From positions 169,727 through 233,726 of the forward strand of contig CAIWCD010000002.1 in the NCBI GenBank assembly GCA_903911145.1: a stretch of DNA of 64,000 bases, written 5' to 3'. Both the position numbers and the translations under genes were made by a program. This stretch comes from an uncultured delta proteobacterium. Its GTDB lineage: Bacteria; Myxococcota; Myxococcia; Myxococcales; 40CM-4-68-19. Below, piece after piece: positions 1-9,420 of the stretch (position 1 is its first letter; the number at the start of each line of letters is the position of its first letter). The notes under the pieces were generated by a model. It worked only from the letters and a program-made list of their open reading frames with translations. It did no database searches and had not been told where the DNA came from.

Positions 1-996
1 ACCGATCCACAGGAGGCACTGTTGCCGCTGCTCTCGGCGCGTGCAGCCCTCGGTGAGCGCGCGGCGATCGCGGAGCTTCCTGCTGGTGCGCGCCCTGACG
101 AGGTCCGGCTGCTCGCCGCTCTCGCGACCGCTTGCGACGTCGATGTCCTGCTTCCTCCCGCGGCGTCGGACGACGCGCGAGCCGCGCTGCTGGCCCACCG
201 GCGCTTCGCGGCGCTGCTGCGCGAGAGGTACCGCCCGACCGCGCCAGTCGCGGACGTCGAGCTCATCATCTCTCCTGCAAGCGACCACCTGAGCGCGGGG
301 ACCCACCTGCGCGCATCGAGCGCGGCGGTCTCTGCGATCGCACGGGCGCAGCTCCAGCTCTCGGTCCGCCTCGACACACAAGCGCCCGGTCGCGATGGCC
401 CGCGCCTGCTGCTGCTCGCGGGCGCGCAGGCGCTCCCCGATTCGCTCGCGCCTGCGCTGCGCCGCCACGTCGAGAGCGGCGGAGATCTCCTCCTCATCGG
501 CCAGTGCGATCGCGTCGACGAGGAGAACCGCGTGCTCGGCCCGCTCTTCCCGAGCGCGAAGCCGGGCCTCGAGCGAATCGGTGAAGGTCGCGTCTTCTCT
601 CTCGCAGGTCCGGCCGATCCGTTCGTCGCGCAGAGCTTCACGCAGCTCGACGGTGCGATCCAGCGAGCCCTGCGTGAGTTGCTCGGCCGCACGCAGCGCA
701 CGCTCTCGATCTCCGGGCGCGGCAACCTCTGGACGCGCGCCTATCTCGACTCCGAGCGCAAGCTCGACGTGCATCTGGTGAACCTCGAGCTGCGCGAAGG
801 AGGATTCATCCCCGCGCAAGGCATGCTGCTGCAGATCGCGGGCGCGGCCGCAGGCGCGGGGCGCACTGGCTACTGGTTCTCTCCCGAGCGCGGAGGAAAA
901 GACGGCGAGAAGATCGCGCTCAACCCGAGCGGCTTCTCGGTGAGCACGGTGCTGCCCACGGTCAGCGCGTCGGCGCTCCTGTCGATCCCACGATAG
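1..996 (+). CDS. C-terminal part of a large protein with GATase-like domain (5' truncated)
   Basis: The frame is open from the first base of the window, so the true start lies outside; a TTG at 22 is only an internal candidate. About 330 residues are visible. The middle (LLLAGAQALP, then ESGGDLLLIG) looks like the Rossmann-like GATase fold found as a middle domain in beta-galactosidase-like and other putative glycosidases. The end (LDVHLVNLELREGG) resembles the beta-sandwich that closes such proteins. I infer a putative glycoside-hydrolase-like protein, but no catalytic domain is in view. It converges on larC, with only 36 bp between the stop codons. Confidence 0.5.
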   Translation, partial: TDPQEALLPLLSARAALGERAAIAELPAGARPDEVRLLAALATACDVDVLLPPAASDDARAALLAHRRFAALLRERYRPTAPVADVELIISPASDHLSAGTHLRASSAAVSAIARAQLQLSVRLDTQAPGRDGPRLLLLAGAQALPDSLAPALRRHVESGGDLLLIGQCDRVDEENRVLGPLFPSAKPGLERIGEGRVFSLAGPADPFVAQSFTQLDGAIQRALRELLGRTQRTLSISGRGNLWTRAYLDSERKLDVHLVNLELREGGFIPAQGMLLQIAGAAAGAGRTGYWFSPERGGKDGEKIALNPSGFSVSTVLPTVSASALLSIPR

Positions 997-1032
997 CGCA
1001 AAGCCGCGCCCCGTGCGGTCGGGAGTCGATCC

Positions 1033-2322
1033 TCAGCGACCGAACGCAAGCATCGCTGCAGCCTGCACATCCTTCACCGATACGCCGTGCGTGCGCGCCG
1101 CCTCGAGGCAATCCTCGAACTCCGGCGCGGACTGGATGATCGCGCCGCCCTGCTTGCCGAGCTTGATGCGGACGAGTCCGAATTGCGTCTGCACCGAGGC
1201 CCACTCTCTCTCGAGCGCGCGCCGCTCGACGCGAAATGCGCGCACGCCCAGCGAGCTTGTCTCGCGGAAGAAGATCTGCTCGCAGGCCTCGCGCACGCTC
1301 TCCGCGCAGAGCGCCGCAAGCAGGTGTCCGGGGCGTCCCTTCTTCATCACCAGCGGCGCGATCCATGCGTCCTTCGCGCCGGCCGCTAGCAGCGACGAGA
1401 GCGCCACCGCAAGCAGCTGCGGAGAGAGATCATCGAGGTTTGCCTCGAGTTGCCAGAGCAGCTCCGGCTCAAGCTGGGCGCGGGTGCCCGCTCCCTGCAC
1501 CGATTCACCGAGCACGACGCGGAGCAGATTCGGCGCGTCCTCCCAGCGCTTGCTGCCTGCGCCGTAGCCAGTCGCGAGCACGGTCAGGTCGGGCAGCTGC
1601 GGCAGCGGCTCGGCGAGCGAAACCGCGAGTGCAGCGCCCGTCGGCGTGGTCCGTTCTCCCGGGCCCGAGGAGCGCAGAGCCCGCCCGCGCAGGAGCTCGA
1701 GCGTCGCCGGCGCGGGCAACGGAATCAATCCGTGCGCGCTGCGCGTGGTCCCGCCGCCCGAGGGCAGCGGCAGGCAGACGACCCGCGCGGGAGCGAGAGC
1801 CTCGAGGAGGATGGCGGTTCCGGTCACGTCGACGATGGCATCGAGGGCGCCCACCTCGTGGAACTCGACCAACTCGGGCGCAATGCCGTGAACGCGCCCT
1901 TCCGCCTCGGCGAGCGCCGCAAACGTGCGCAGCGCCCGCGTGCGCGCACCATCTGGGAGCTGCGCCCGACCGAGCAGATCTCGGATGTCACGCCAGGGCC
2001 GATGATGCGGCTCGCGCGCGGCAACCGCGTCAGGCAGCAGAACGTCGACGTGAAGCGCCCGGATGCCGTTCACTTCGACGAGCGTCTCGCGCAATTCGAC
2101 GGAGGCCAGATCGATCCCGGTCGCGCCCGCCGCATCTGCCAACGCGCGCAGGCCCGCGCCCAGAGCGGCCCGCAGCGCATCCCCTCGCCCGAGCTGATCA
2201 CCGAGGTGAAGCAGCGCAGCGAGACACATGTCTCCCGCGATGCCGCCGATCGGATCGATGGCAAGCAGTGTGGAGCTGCGTAGCGATTGCGGCTCGGTCA
2301 ACGGCGTTCTCTCTCGCGTCAC
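1033..2322 (-). CDS. larC: Nickel-pincer cofactor cyclometallase LarC (DUF111)
   Basis: 429 residues, typical for LarC, which inserts nickel into the pyridinium bis-thiocarboxylate mononucleotide to finish the NPN cofactor of lactate racemase and related enzymes. The N-terminal signature IDPIGGIAGDM (about residues 22-32) matches the family's DPFSGISGDM motif. VEFHEVGALDAIVDVTG and the FRETSSLGVR stretch in the C-terminal half are also characteristic. I chose the GTG at 2322 because it overlaps the larB stop (GTGA), implying translational coupling; the open frame runs further upstream but only as a shadow of larB. No larE or larA is in the window. Confidence 0.88.
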   Translation of the reverse strand: MTRERTPLTEPQSLRSSTLLAIDPIGGIAGDMCLAALLHLGDQLGRGDALRAALGAGLRALADAAGATGIDLASVELRETLVEVNGIRALHVDVLLPDAVAAREPHHRPWRDIRDLLGRAQLPDGARTRALRTFAALAEAEGRVHGIAPELVEFHEVGALDAIVDVTGTAILLEALAPARVVCLPLPSGGGTTRSAHGLIPLPAPATLELLRGRALRSSGPGERTTPTGAALAVSLAEPLPQLPDLTVLATGYGAGSKRWEDAPNLLRVVLGESVQGAGTRAQLEPELLWQLEANLDDLSPQLLAVALSSLLAAGAKDAWIAPLVMKKGRPGHLLAALCAESVREACEQIFFRETSSLGVRAFRVERRALEREWASVQTQFGLVRIKLGKQGGAIIQSAPEFEDCLEAARTHGVSVKDVQAAAMLAFGR

Positions 2323-3083
2323 GTACGCGCGCTCTGGCGGGCGATCAGCGCGGCCGTGTAGCCGGCGGAGAAGCCGTTGTCGATGTTGACCGCGGAGACG
2401 TTGGCCGCGCAGGAGTTGAGCATCGTCAGGAGCGCCGCGAGTCCGCCGAGGCTCAGGCCGTAGCCGACGCTGGTGGGGACCGCGAAGACTGGACGCGGGA
2501 TGAGGCCGGCAACGACCGAGGGAAGCGCGCCCTCCATGCCCGCGCAAACGACCACCGCGTCGCTGTCGCGCAGCTCCTCCGCGCGGCGAAGCAGTCGATG
2601 CAGACCGGAGACGCCGACGTCGTAGATCCGCCGCACATTGGCGCCGACGAAGAGCGCGGCCTGGCAAGCCTCCTCGGCGACAGGAATGTCGGTGGTGCCT
2701 GCGCAGACGACGCTGACCATCCCGCGAAGCGCACGCGCCTCGCCGCGAGCCGGAGCAGAGAAGGTGCGCGAGACGGGATCGTGCTTGCCCAGCGGCGCGC
2801 TCGCCAGAGCAGACTGGGCGGCCTCGGGAGCGATTCGCGTGACCAGCACGGCCTGGCCCAGCTCGACCAGGCGGGCGACGAGAAGGCCGATCTGCTCGGG
2901 CGTCTTGCGCTCGCCGAAGATCACCTCGGACGCGCCCGCGCGCAGCGCCCGTTCGCCGTCGAGTTGCGCGAAAGCACCGATCGCCTGCACCGGCAGCGCC
3001 GCGATCTGCGCCTCGGCCGCCGCGGGCGAAAGCTCTCCGCGCTGCACACGCGCAAGAAGTTCACGAAGACCCTGTGCGTCCAT
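2319..3083 (-). CDS. larB: Nickel-pincer cofactor biosynthesis protein LarB (PurE-like)
   Basis: 254 residues. LarB carboxylates and hydrolyses nicotinic acid adenine dinucleotide, the first step in making the nickel-pincer nucleotide. The VIFGERKTPEQI motif (54-65) is diagnostic, and residues about 120-245 form the PurE-like domain. Cys225 in MLNSCAANVSAVNIDNGFSA is probably the nucleophile known from Lactobacillus LarB (inference from motif position). The ATG overlaps the cheC stop (ATGA) and its stop overlaps the larC start, so lar translation is tied to the chemosensory operon upstream. Some databases call the family 'circadian phase modifier CpmA' or an AIR carboxylase; the LarC neighbour settles the assignment. 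Confidence 0.9.
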   Translation of the reverse strand: MDAQGLRELLARVQRGELSPAAAEAQIAALPVQAIGAFAQLDGERALRAGASEVIFGERKTPEQIGLLVARLVELGQAVLVTRIAPEAAQSALASAPLGKHDPVSRTFSAPARGEARALRGMVSVVCAGTTDIPVAEEACQAALFVGANVRRIYDVGVSGLHRLLRRAEELRDSDAVVVCAGMEGALPSVVAGLIPRPVFAVPTSVGYGLSLGGLAALLTMLNSCAANVSAVNIDNGFSAGYTAALIARQSART

Positions 3084-3715
3084 CAGCGGCTCCTCGCAGA
3101 CAGAAGCAGATCGCGCACGCCGCCCTCTTCGATCGCCGTGACGATGCGACCCGCCGCGCGCACGCCAGGCAGGCGCAGATCGGTCACCAGCAGAACCACC
3201 TCGTCCATCTCGGCGAAGGCGGTTCGCGTCGCGCCCTCGAGCGGCCCTTCGATGACGTGCGGCACCGAGCAGACGAGCTTGCGGCCCACTGCGGCACCGA
3301 CGCCATTGAGATACGCGGAGATGATCACGTTGCCGGCCTCGGCGAGCGAACTGACGTAGACGCTGCTGCGCGGATCAAACGGCGTCTGCACCGTCTTGCC
3401 CGCCGCGAGGAGCAGGCCCGCCATGAGCGTCGCGCCTGTCTTGGTGAAGTGGATCAACTGGCGGATCCCGGCGGCGCCTTCGATCTCGAAGTGGGTCGCG
3501 AACGTCTCTTCGTTGCCGACCGCGAGCACCTTGTGAATGAGGCCGCGCGGCGCCACGTGCGCGCGGGGATGCGTGCCCTCGACCTGCGCGCCGAGAAGCG
3601 CCGAGAGCGTGCGGACCGATTCGCTCGTCCCGTGCGCCGCGAGCCCACGCAACGCATCGAGCTGTTCGCCCGAGAGAAGAGACGGCTTGGACGGGAGCGC
3701 TTTCGGCGTCGCCAT
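3083..3715 (-). CDS. cheC: CheC/DifG-type CheY-phosphate phosphatase
   Basis: 210 residues. CheC-family proteins dephosphorylate CheY-P. The active-site signature [DS]-x3-E-x2-N-x22-P is complete once: Ser122, Glu126, Asn129 and Pro152. The matching first helix (about residues 21-42, LRGLAAHGTSESVRTLSALLG) lacks the Glu and Asn, so only one of the two pseudo-symmetric sites can work. The ATG overlaps the cheA stop (ATGA), and the stop overlaps larB. The position after cheA matches difG in the M. xanthus dif cluster. Confidence 0.82.
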   Translation of the reverse strand: MATPKALPSKPSLLSGEQLDALRGLAAHGTSESVRTLSALLGAQVEGTHPRAHVAPRGLIHKVLAVGNEETFATHFEIEGAAGIRQLIHFTKTGATLMAGLLLAAGKTVQTPFDPRSSVYVSSLAEAGNVIISAYLNGVGAAVGRKLVCSVPHVIEGPLEGATRTAFAEMDEVVLLVTDLRLPGVRAAGRIVTAIEEGGVRDLLLSARSR

Positions 3716-5844
3716 CAGGCCGCACCCTTCTTGTGCAGAACGCTCTTCTCGATACCGGGCACGCCCGCGAGCTCCGCCAGCCCGCGCGGATCAAGGACGA
3801 GCAGCGGTCGACCGCTCGCGAGCACGCACGTTCCTGCGAGTCCCGGCATCCGATCGAGCGGCGCAAAGAGTGGCCGCACCACCGCCTCCTCCTGCCCGAC
3901 GAGGCGATCGACTGCGAGCGCGAATGTCGTCTTGTCCACGTCGAGCACCACGAACGGACGCGGCCCCGGAGGCGCGAGCGAGGGCAGCCCGAAGAGTTGC
4001 GCGAGAGGATAGGAGCGGACCCACTCGCCCGCGACGACCACCGAACGCGACGCAAACCCCTCGCCGCCGCGCGCAGAGAGATCGCTCTCGATCGTGACCA
4101 GCACGCGCACGAGAGGGATTCCGAACAGCTCGCCGCCCACCTGGATGAGCAGCAGATTCGCCATCGCGACCGAGCGCGGCAGCTCGAGCGTGAAGGTCGA
4201 GCCGTGGCCGACGACGCTCGAGGCCGAGAGCTGCCCCCCGAGCGTTTCGACCGCGCGCATCACCGCATCGAGTCCAACGCCGCGCCCCGACACCTCGGTG
4301 GCCGCGTCGCGCGTCGAGAGGCCAGGCAGGAACGCGAGCTCAAGCGCCTGTGCATCGGAGAGCGCCGCGGCCGCGTCAGCCGTGATCGCGCCGCTCTCGA
4401 CAGCTTTCCTGCGCACGGCCGCGACGTCGACGCCGCGCCCATCGTCGATCACGTCCACCATCACGCGATCCCGCTCTCTCCGGGCGCGCAGCGAGAGCTT
4501 GCCCAGTGCAGGCTTGCCTGCCGAGGCGCGCTCTTCGGGCGATTCGAGTCCGTGATCGATGGCGTTGCGCACGAGGTGCGTCAGCGGATTTCCCATCGCG
4601 TCGATGATCGCGCGATCGAGTTCGACATCGGCCCCGCGCACCTCAAGTTCGACCTCCTTGCCAAGCCGCCGCGACAGATCGCGGACCGCGCGAGGGAGCC
4701 GTTCAGTGAGGGTCGAGAAGGGCGTGAGGCGCGCGCTCACCACTTTGCCGTGCAGTTCGCGCACCATCCGGCGCAGGCGATCGATCTCGGCCTCGAACGC
4801 GGGCGCGTGCGTCTCGGGCAGGCTGCGGGCCGACTCGCGCAGACGCAACACGCCGCCAAGCACCTCGCCTGCTGCATCGAGCAGCTGATCGAGCGCCGCC
4901 GCACGCACGCGCACGGTCGCTTCCGGCGTGGGCTCGCTCCCCTTCAAGAACCCGGCGAAGGCAGGAGGAGGAGCGCTGTCGCTGGCGGGAGTCGGCGGTG
5001 TGCTGTCGGGCGCAAGAGTCGGCGCCGCCTGCGCGGGCACGGCCTCAGACGGGTCACCAAGTCCCGCGCGGAGTTCTACGCTCTCGACTTCCGGCAGCTT
5101 CAGACAGCTCTGGCGAATCGTCTCGGGATCGACCGTGCTCGCGACGCGAGCGTGGATGACCAGAGGCGTGCGCGACTGCGCCTGCTGCGCGGGGGCCGGA
5201 TCCTGTGAGAGCAGCGTCCCGACCGCGCCCAGCTTGCGCTGGACGATCATCGCGCGCGCACCGGGAGCAGCGCAGCGCGCACCAAGTTGGATGCGCAGCG
5301 TATAGCGTGGCACCTCGGGCGGCGGCGGGACGATGCTCCCGTCCGCGCCCAGTGCGGTCGCGGCCCGTTCATCGACGGCCTGAATCGGGATGCGCGGATC
5401 CTTCGCGTGCAGGCCTGCAGACATCTTCGCCAGTCTTGCGACGACTCCCTCGACGTCTGCTTCCGCGATCGGCGCCGCCTGCCGATCGGCGGCCAGCGCG
5501 CTCGCGTGCTCGCTCGCGGCAGAGGGCGTGAGGGCCTGTCGGAGCAGCTTCGAGAGCAGATCACACGCCTCGAGAAGCAGGTCGACGACGTCGCGTCCGA
5601 GCGGCTGCGACCGCTGGCGCGCGATCAGCTCCTCCGCTGCGTGCGCCACCCCGACGAGCAGAGAGAGCTCGAGCGTCGCAGCGCCTCCCTTGATCGAATG
5701 CACGCGCCGGAAGATCGAATCCCACAGGTCGGCCGGAACCGCCTCACGTGCCGCTTCCAACTCGACGAGCTCGCTGCCAAGCCGCTCGAGCTGATCGGTC
5801 GATTCGGCGACGAAGAGCGCCAGGTAGTTGCGTTCGGCCACCAT
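3715..5844 (-). CDS. cheA: Chemotaxis histidine kinase CheA (DifE-like)
   Basis: 709 residues with the full CheA architecture. The HPt domain (1-105) has phospho-acceptor His49 in RRVHSIKGGA. A proline/alanine-rich linker leads to a P2-like CheY-docking domain (about 165-270), then the dimerisation helices (about 320-385). The GHKL ATPase shows the N-box HLVRNAIDHGLESPEER and G-box DDGRGVD, and a CheW-like domain closes the protein (about 550-700). It phosphorylates the CheY encoded upstream. It is separated from cheY by 9 bp and overlaps cheC by 1 base. No cheB or cheR is adjacent. Confidence 0.95.
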   Translation of the reverse strand: MVAERNYLALFVAESTDQLERLGSELVELEAAREAVPADLWDSIFRRVHSIKGGAATLELSLLVGVAHAAEELIARQRSQPLGRDVVDLLLEACDLLSKLLRQALTPSAASEHASALAADRQAAPIAEADVEGVVARLAKMSAGLHAKDPRIPIQAVDERAATALGADGSIVPPPPEVPRYTLRIQLGARCAAPGARAMIVQRKLGAVGTLLSQDPAPAQQAQSRTPLVIHARVASTVDPETIRQSCLKLPEVESVELRAGLGDPSEAVPAQAAPTLAPDSTPPTPASDSAPPPAFAGFLKGSEPTPEATVRVRAAALDQLLDAAGEVLGGVLRLRESARSLPETHAPAFEAEIDRLRRMVRELHGKVVSARLTPFSTLTERLPRAVRDLSRRLGKEVELEVRGADVELDRAIIDAMGNPLTHLVRNAIDHGLESPEERASAGKPALGKLSLRARRERDRVMVDVIDDGRGVDVAAVRRKAVESGAITADAAAALSDAQALELAFLPGLSTRDAATEVSGRGVGLDAVMRAVETLGGQLSASSVVGHGSTFTLELPRSVAMANLLLIQVGGELFGIPLVRVLVTIESDLSARGGEGFASRSVVVAGEWVRSYPLAQLFGLPSLAPPGPRPFVVLDVDKTTFALAVDRLVGQEEAVVRPLFAPLDRMPGLAGTCVLASGRPLLVLDPRGLAELAGVPGIEKSVLHKKGAA

Positions 5845-5853
5845 GCGCGGGAG

Positions 5854-6222
5854 CTACGCTCCCAATACCTTGCGCATCACGGCGAGGACTTCGTCGGCGC
5901 GGAACGGCTTGATGATGAAGTCCGTCGCACCCGCCGAGATCGCCTCCATCACCAGCGACTCCTGGCCGAGCGCCGAGCACATCACCACCACCGCGGCCGG
6001 GTCGAAACGGACGATCTCGCGCGTCGCCTCGATCCCGCTCTTGAGCGGCATGACGATGTCCATCGTCACGAGATCTGGCTTGAGCTCGCTGTAGAGCGCA
6101 ACCGCCTTGAGGCCGTCGTCCGCCTCACCGACCACGGTGAAGCCGCCCGAGACAAAGACGTCGCGCAGGGTGTTGCGCATGAAGAGCTGGTCGTCGACGA
6201 TGAGCACTCGCTTGCCGGACAT
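5854..6222 (-). CDS. cheY: Single-domain response regulator CheY (DifD-like)
   Basis: 122 residues, one receiver domain with no output domain. The acidic pocket is Asp10-Asp11, the phospho-acceptor is Asp55 (TMDIVMP), the switch Ser is 83 and the conserved Lys is 105 (KPF). Expected partners are CheA (donor) and CheC (phosphatase), both encoded just downstream. The gene lies 3 bp after cheW, so it is clearly in the same transcript. Confidence 0.93.
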   Translation of the reverse strand: MSGKRVLIVDDQLFMRNTLRDVFVSGGFTVVGEADDGLKAVALYSELKPDLVTMDIVMPLKSGIEATREIVRFDPAAVVVMCSALGQESLVMEAISAGATDFIIKPFRADEVLAVMRKVLGA

Positions 6223-6225
6223 CGT

Positions 6226-6645
6226 TCAAGCCTCCACAAGATTGTCGATCGCCAGAGAGAGCAGCCCGGGATCGACGAGCTTCACGGGTCCATTCCTGTG
6301 CTCGAGCTGCGCGACCGCCGCGCCCTCGGGCACCGCGAGCAGCTGCACTTCATCGGACAGCTCTTCGATGCCCTGCACGTCGGTCACATACAATCCTAGA
6401 TCACCCGCGGTCCGGTGGAGCATCACGATCCGTCCGTTCGGCCTTGCAGGACGCGCGCGCTGGCCAACGAGCGCGCCGAGATCGACGATGCAGGCGACCC
6501 GTCCCGCGTGATTCATCACGCCGAGCATGCCCGGCGGAGCGCGCGGGACGCGGGCGAGCGCGCTGACCTCGGTGACCTGGCGGACGGCCGAGAGAGGGAG
6601 CGCGAAGCGCGCGCCGCCGTGAACGCAGATGACGTGGCGGGACAT
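6226..6645 (-). CDS. cheW: Chemotaxis coupling protein CheW (DifC-like)
   Basis: 139 residues, the size of a lone CheW/SH3-like domain that bridges receptor and CheA. Typical segments are [38 protein letters not shown] (residues about 35-58) and the terminal VKLVDPGLL. It is 7 bp downstream of the receptor gene and 3 bp upstream of cheY, the order seen in the myxobacterial dif operon. Confidence 0.92.
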   Translation of the reverse strand: MSRHVICVHGGARFALPLSAVRQVTEVSALARVPRAPPGMLGVMNHAGRVACIVDLGALVGQRARPARPNGRIVMLHRTAGDLGLYVTDVQGIEELSDEVQLLAVPEGAAVAQLEHRNGPVKLVDPGLLSLAIDNLVEA

Positions 6646-6652
6646 GCGCGCC

Positions 6653-8089
6653 TCACTCCAGCTTGAAGCGCGAAACGATGCTGCGCAGCTCGGCGGCGAG
6701 GTTGCCGAGCTCCTGCGAGAGCGAGGTCATCTGCGTGGTGCTGCCGGTCTGCTCGCGCACGGCCCGCTCGATCTCCTCGGTGCTGCGCGCGTTGCCACGA
6801 GCGACGCCGCTGATCTCCTGGATGCCCTGCACCATCGCTGCCGAACCCGCGAGCTGCTCTCTGGCCGCGACCGAGATCGCCTGGACGCGCTCGCTTCCCG
6901 TCTGCGTGGCCTGCACGATTTCATCGAGCGAGACGGTGATCTGCGCGAGATCCTCGCGCCCCTGGCCAAGCTCGTCGATGCCCTCCTTCATCGCCGCGAC
7001 TGCGTGCTGGCTGCGCTGGCTGATCTCCTGCGCGAGCCGGCTGATCTGCTCGGCGGAGCGGCCCGCGCTCTCGGCGAGCTTGCGCACTTCGTCCGCGACG
7101 ACCGCAAAGCCGCGCCCATACTCGCCCGCGCGCGCTGCCTCGATGGCCGCGTTGAGCGCAAGCAGGTTCGTCTGCTGAGCGACTCCGGTAATGGCGACGA
7201 CGATCTTCGAGATCTCCTGCGTCTTCTCGCCGAACGCGAAGACCGTCTCGCTCGCCGCCTCGATCTCGGCGAACACCTTCTTGATCTTCTCGGTCGCAAG
7301 TTGCGCGGCTGCGCCACCGGCCTGCGCGGCGCTGCTCGTCGCCGTCGCCGTCTCTGCGGCAGCTTGAGCCGTACCGGCCGAGCGCTCGATCGAAGCTGCG
7401 ATCTGCGCCATCCGCCCGCTCGCCTGCTCGACGAGCTCGAGCTGCAGCTCTGCACCGCGTCGAATCGGGGCCATGCTGCGCGTGATGTTGGAGCTGCCGG
7501 CCGAGACGTTCGCCGCCTGGTCCTGCATCCGATCGGCTCGATCAGAGACCTCGCTCGAGGTGCGCTGGATGTGCCGCACGAGCTCGCGCAGATTCTCCTG
7601 CATGCGCGCGATCGCGCTCGTCAGCTCGTCGACCTCGTCGCGGCCGAGGAAGACCTTGCGCTCGATGGAGAGCTTCTTCGAGAGATCGCCGCGGCTGATC
7701 TCCTCCGCGCTGCGGTTGAGCCGTTCGATCCGATCGGCCACCTGCTTGAGCACCAGCGCGATCGCGACCGCGAGCACCAGCCCGATCAGAGCGCCGCCGA
7801 GCGCCGAATTGCCGACCATCTGCTGGCGCACCACCTCGTACGCGAGCACGCCCGAGAGCACGCCCCAGAGGATCAGATCGCCGGCGAGGATCTTGCGGAA
7901 CAGGCCGAAGCGGCGACCGGGGATGATGCGCGGGATCGGCTGCGTGCGCGGGCGCTGCATCCCGGGTTGCGACGACGTGCCAATCGGGGGCGGCCGTGGA
8001 GCACGCGCCAGAGGCTCGCGCGCAGGCGAGCCCTCGCTTGCGTGCGCTGGCGATTCGGGGGGCAGCAGCTCGGGAGCAGCGTTCGCCAT
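6653..8089 (-). CDS. Methyl-accepting chemotaxis-like receptor without periplasmic domain (DifA-like)
   Basis: About 478 residues. A proline-rich cytoplasmic leader (about 60 residues) is followed by two membrane helices ([21 protein letters not shown] and [18 protein letters not shown]) joined by a loop of only about 8-10 residues, then a HAMP domain ([20 protein letters not shown]). The long signalling coiled coil carries the hairpin tip [20 protein letters not shown]. With almost no periplasmic sensor it probably reads membrane or partner-protein signals, as DifA does in M. xanthus. I prefer the ATG at 8089; the in-frame ATG at 8113 lies inside a promoter-like sequence and would add eight residues. 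Confidence 0.9.
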   Translation of the reverse strand: MANAAPELLPPESPAHASEGSPAREPLARAPRPPPIGTSSQPGMQRPRTQPIPRIIPGRRFGLFRKILAGDLILWGVLSGVLAYEVVRQQMVGNSALGGALIGLVLAVAIALVLKQVADRIERLNRSAEEISRGDLSKKLSIERKVFLGRDEVDELTSAIARMQENLRELVRHIQRTSSEVSDRADRMQDQAANVSAGSSNITRSMAPIRRGAELQLELVEQASGRMAQIAASIERSAGTAQAAAETATATSSAAQAGGAAAQLATEKIKKVFAEIEAASETVFAFGEKTQEISKIVVAITGVAQQTNLLALNAAIEAARAGEYGRGFAVVADEVRKLAESAGRSAEQISRLAQEISQRSQHAVAAMKEGIDELGQGREDLAQITVSLDEIVQATQTGSERVQAISVAAREQLAGSAAMVQGIQEISGVARGNARSTEEIERAVREQTGSTTQMTSLSQELGNLAAELRSIVSRFKLE

Positions 8090-8099
8090 GGGACCGAAC

Positions 8100-8127
8100 A
8101 CTCTAGCCTGCATGCTGATTCGAGCAA
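8100..8127 (-). promoter_or_regulatory. Possible promoter of the dif-like operon
   Basis: On the minus strand TTGCTC (8127-8122) lies 16 bp from TAGAGT (8105-8100). The predicted start of transcription would be only a few bases from the ATG at 8089, giving a nearly leaderless message. The same TTG...TAGR shape occurs before rimO, the atp genes and dnaA. Confidence 0.35.
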
Positions 8128-8205
8128 GATCGCGGCCTCCTGGCGCGCTGCGGGCAGGTGGTCGATTGCGCGCCGGACGCGCCTCGAGAGAGAATGCGCG
8201 CCGCG

Positions 8206-9294
8206 ATGTCGACTCCGCAGACCAAGCTGGCAGCCAATCTGGGCGCGCTCGACGAGCGGGCGCGGCGCGTGCTCGCGGCCATCGTCGGGGATCACATCGA
8301 AGTGGGTGAGCCGGTCGGGTCGCTGGCGGTGCAGCGTCGCGCCGAGCTCGACGTCAGCGCGGCCACAGTGCGCAGCGTGATGGCCGACCTCGAGGCGCTT
8401 GGCTATCTCGAGAAGCCGCACACCTCCGCAGGCCGCATCCCGACCGCGCTCGGCTACCGGTACTACGTCGATGCGCTGCTGCGTGTGCAGACTCCGTCCC
8501 TCGAGGAGCGGCAGCTGATCGAGCGCAGCACGCTCGAGGCCGCGGTCGACGTCGAGGGGCTGCTCGCGGGAACCTCGCGCCTGCTGCGCGGTCTGACCCA
8601 CCATGCGGCCGTGGTCGCTGCGCCGCGCGCACAGGGGCAGCGGCTGCAGCGCATCGAGCTGGTGTCGTTGCGCGAGGGGCGCGTGCTGGCAGTGCTGATG
8701 ACCCGCACGGGCACCGTGCAGAACCGCCTGCTGGAGACTCCGCCGGGCGAGAAGCCGATGACGCCCGCACAGCTCGACGAGAGCGCAAACTATCTCAACG
8801 CGCTGCTCGCCGATCTCACGCTCGAGGAGGCCCGCCTGCGCCTGTCGAGCGAGCTTGTGCGCGATCGAACGCTTCTTGAGGAGACCCGCGCCCGCGCGCT
8901 GGCGATGGGCGCGCAGGCGATGGCGCTGGCGCCGGGAACCGCCGAGCTGCGCACCGACCTGCTCATTGAAGGGCAGAGCTCGTTCCTCGAGGAGCCGATC
9001 TGGGCCCAGGACGTCGCCAAGGTGCGCGAACTGTTCCGCGCGCTCGAGGAGAAGGAGCGCGTGCTGGGCGTGCTCGATCGGGCCACGCAGGCGCGCGAGC
9101 TGTGCATCTTCATCGGCGCCGAGAGCGGGCTCGCCCCGCGCGATCTCGCCATTGTCGCGGCGCCATACCGCGCCGCCGAAGGCATCCTCGGCACCGTCGG
9201 CGTGATCGGCCCGGCGCGCATGGACTACGCGCGCGTCATCCCTCTGGTGGAATTGACCGCGCGCAGCCTGGGCGCGGCGATCGGCGAATCTTAA
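8206..9294 (+). CDS. hrcA: Heat-inducible transcription repressor HrcA
   Basis: About 362 residues from the ATG at 8206 ([11 protein letters not shown]...). HrcA represses class I heat-shock genes and is kept folded by GroEL. The winged-helix N-terminus shows the family motif [31 protein letters not shown]. The rest is the GAF-like dimerisation region, ending in a [18 protein letters not shown] segment. Starts at 8158 (GTG) and 8194 (ATG) are in frame, but the purine-rich GAGAGAGA at 8186-8193 suits 8206 better. grpE and dnaK follow in the same direction. I do not see its usual CIRCE operator nearby. Confidence 0.93.
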   Translation: MSTPQTKLAANLGALDERARRVLAAIVGDHIEVGEPVGSLAVQRRAELDVSAATVRSVMADLEALGYLEKPHTSAGRIPTALGYRYYVDALLRVQTPSLEERQLIERSTLEAAVDVEGLLAGTSRLLRGLTHHAAVVAAPRAQGQRLQRIELVSLREGRVLAVLMTRTGTVQNRLLETPPGEKPMTPAQLDESANYLNALLADLTLEEARLRLSSELVRDRTLLEETRARALAMGAQAMALAPGTAELRTDLLIEGQSSFLEEPIWAQDVAKVRELFRALEEKERVLGVLDRATQARELCIFIGAESGLAPRDLAIVAAPYRAAEGILGTVGVIGPARMDYARVIPLVELTARSLGAAIGES

Positions 9295-9420
9295 CTCCGC
9301 GACGTGCACCGCTGCGCAGAGTGGTTACAGTGGCCTCGCCGTTCGTGCGATCGGCCCTTGCCGGCAACGCCGATCGCACTCTAAAGAAGCCGTCAACAAG
9401 CCAGCGTGGAGAGTTCCAAC

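Noticed and set aside
9295..9420. CIRCE operator before grpE (GCACTC at 9376-9381).
   Set aside because: Only a half-site-like GCACTC is present, with no GAGTGC partner at the right spacing.
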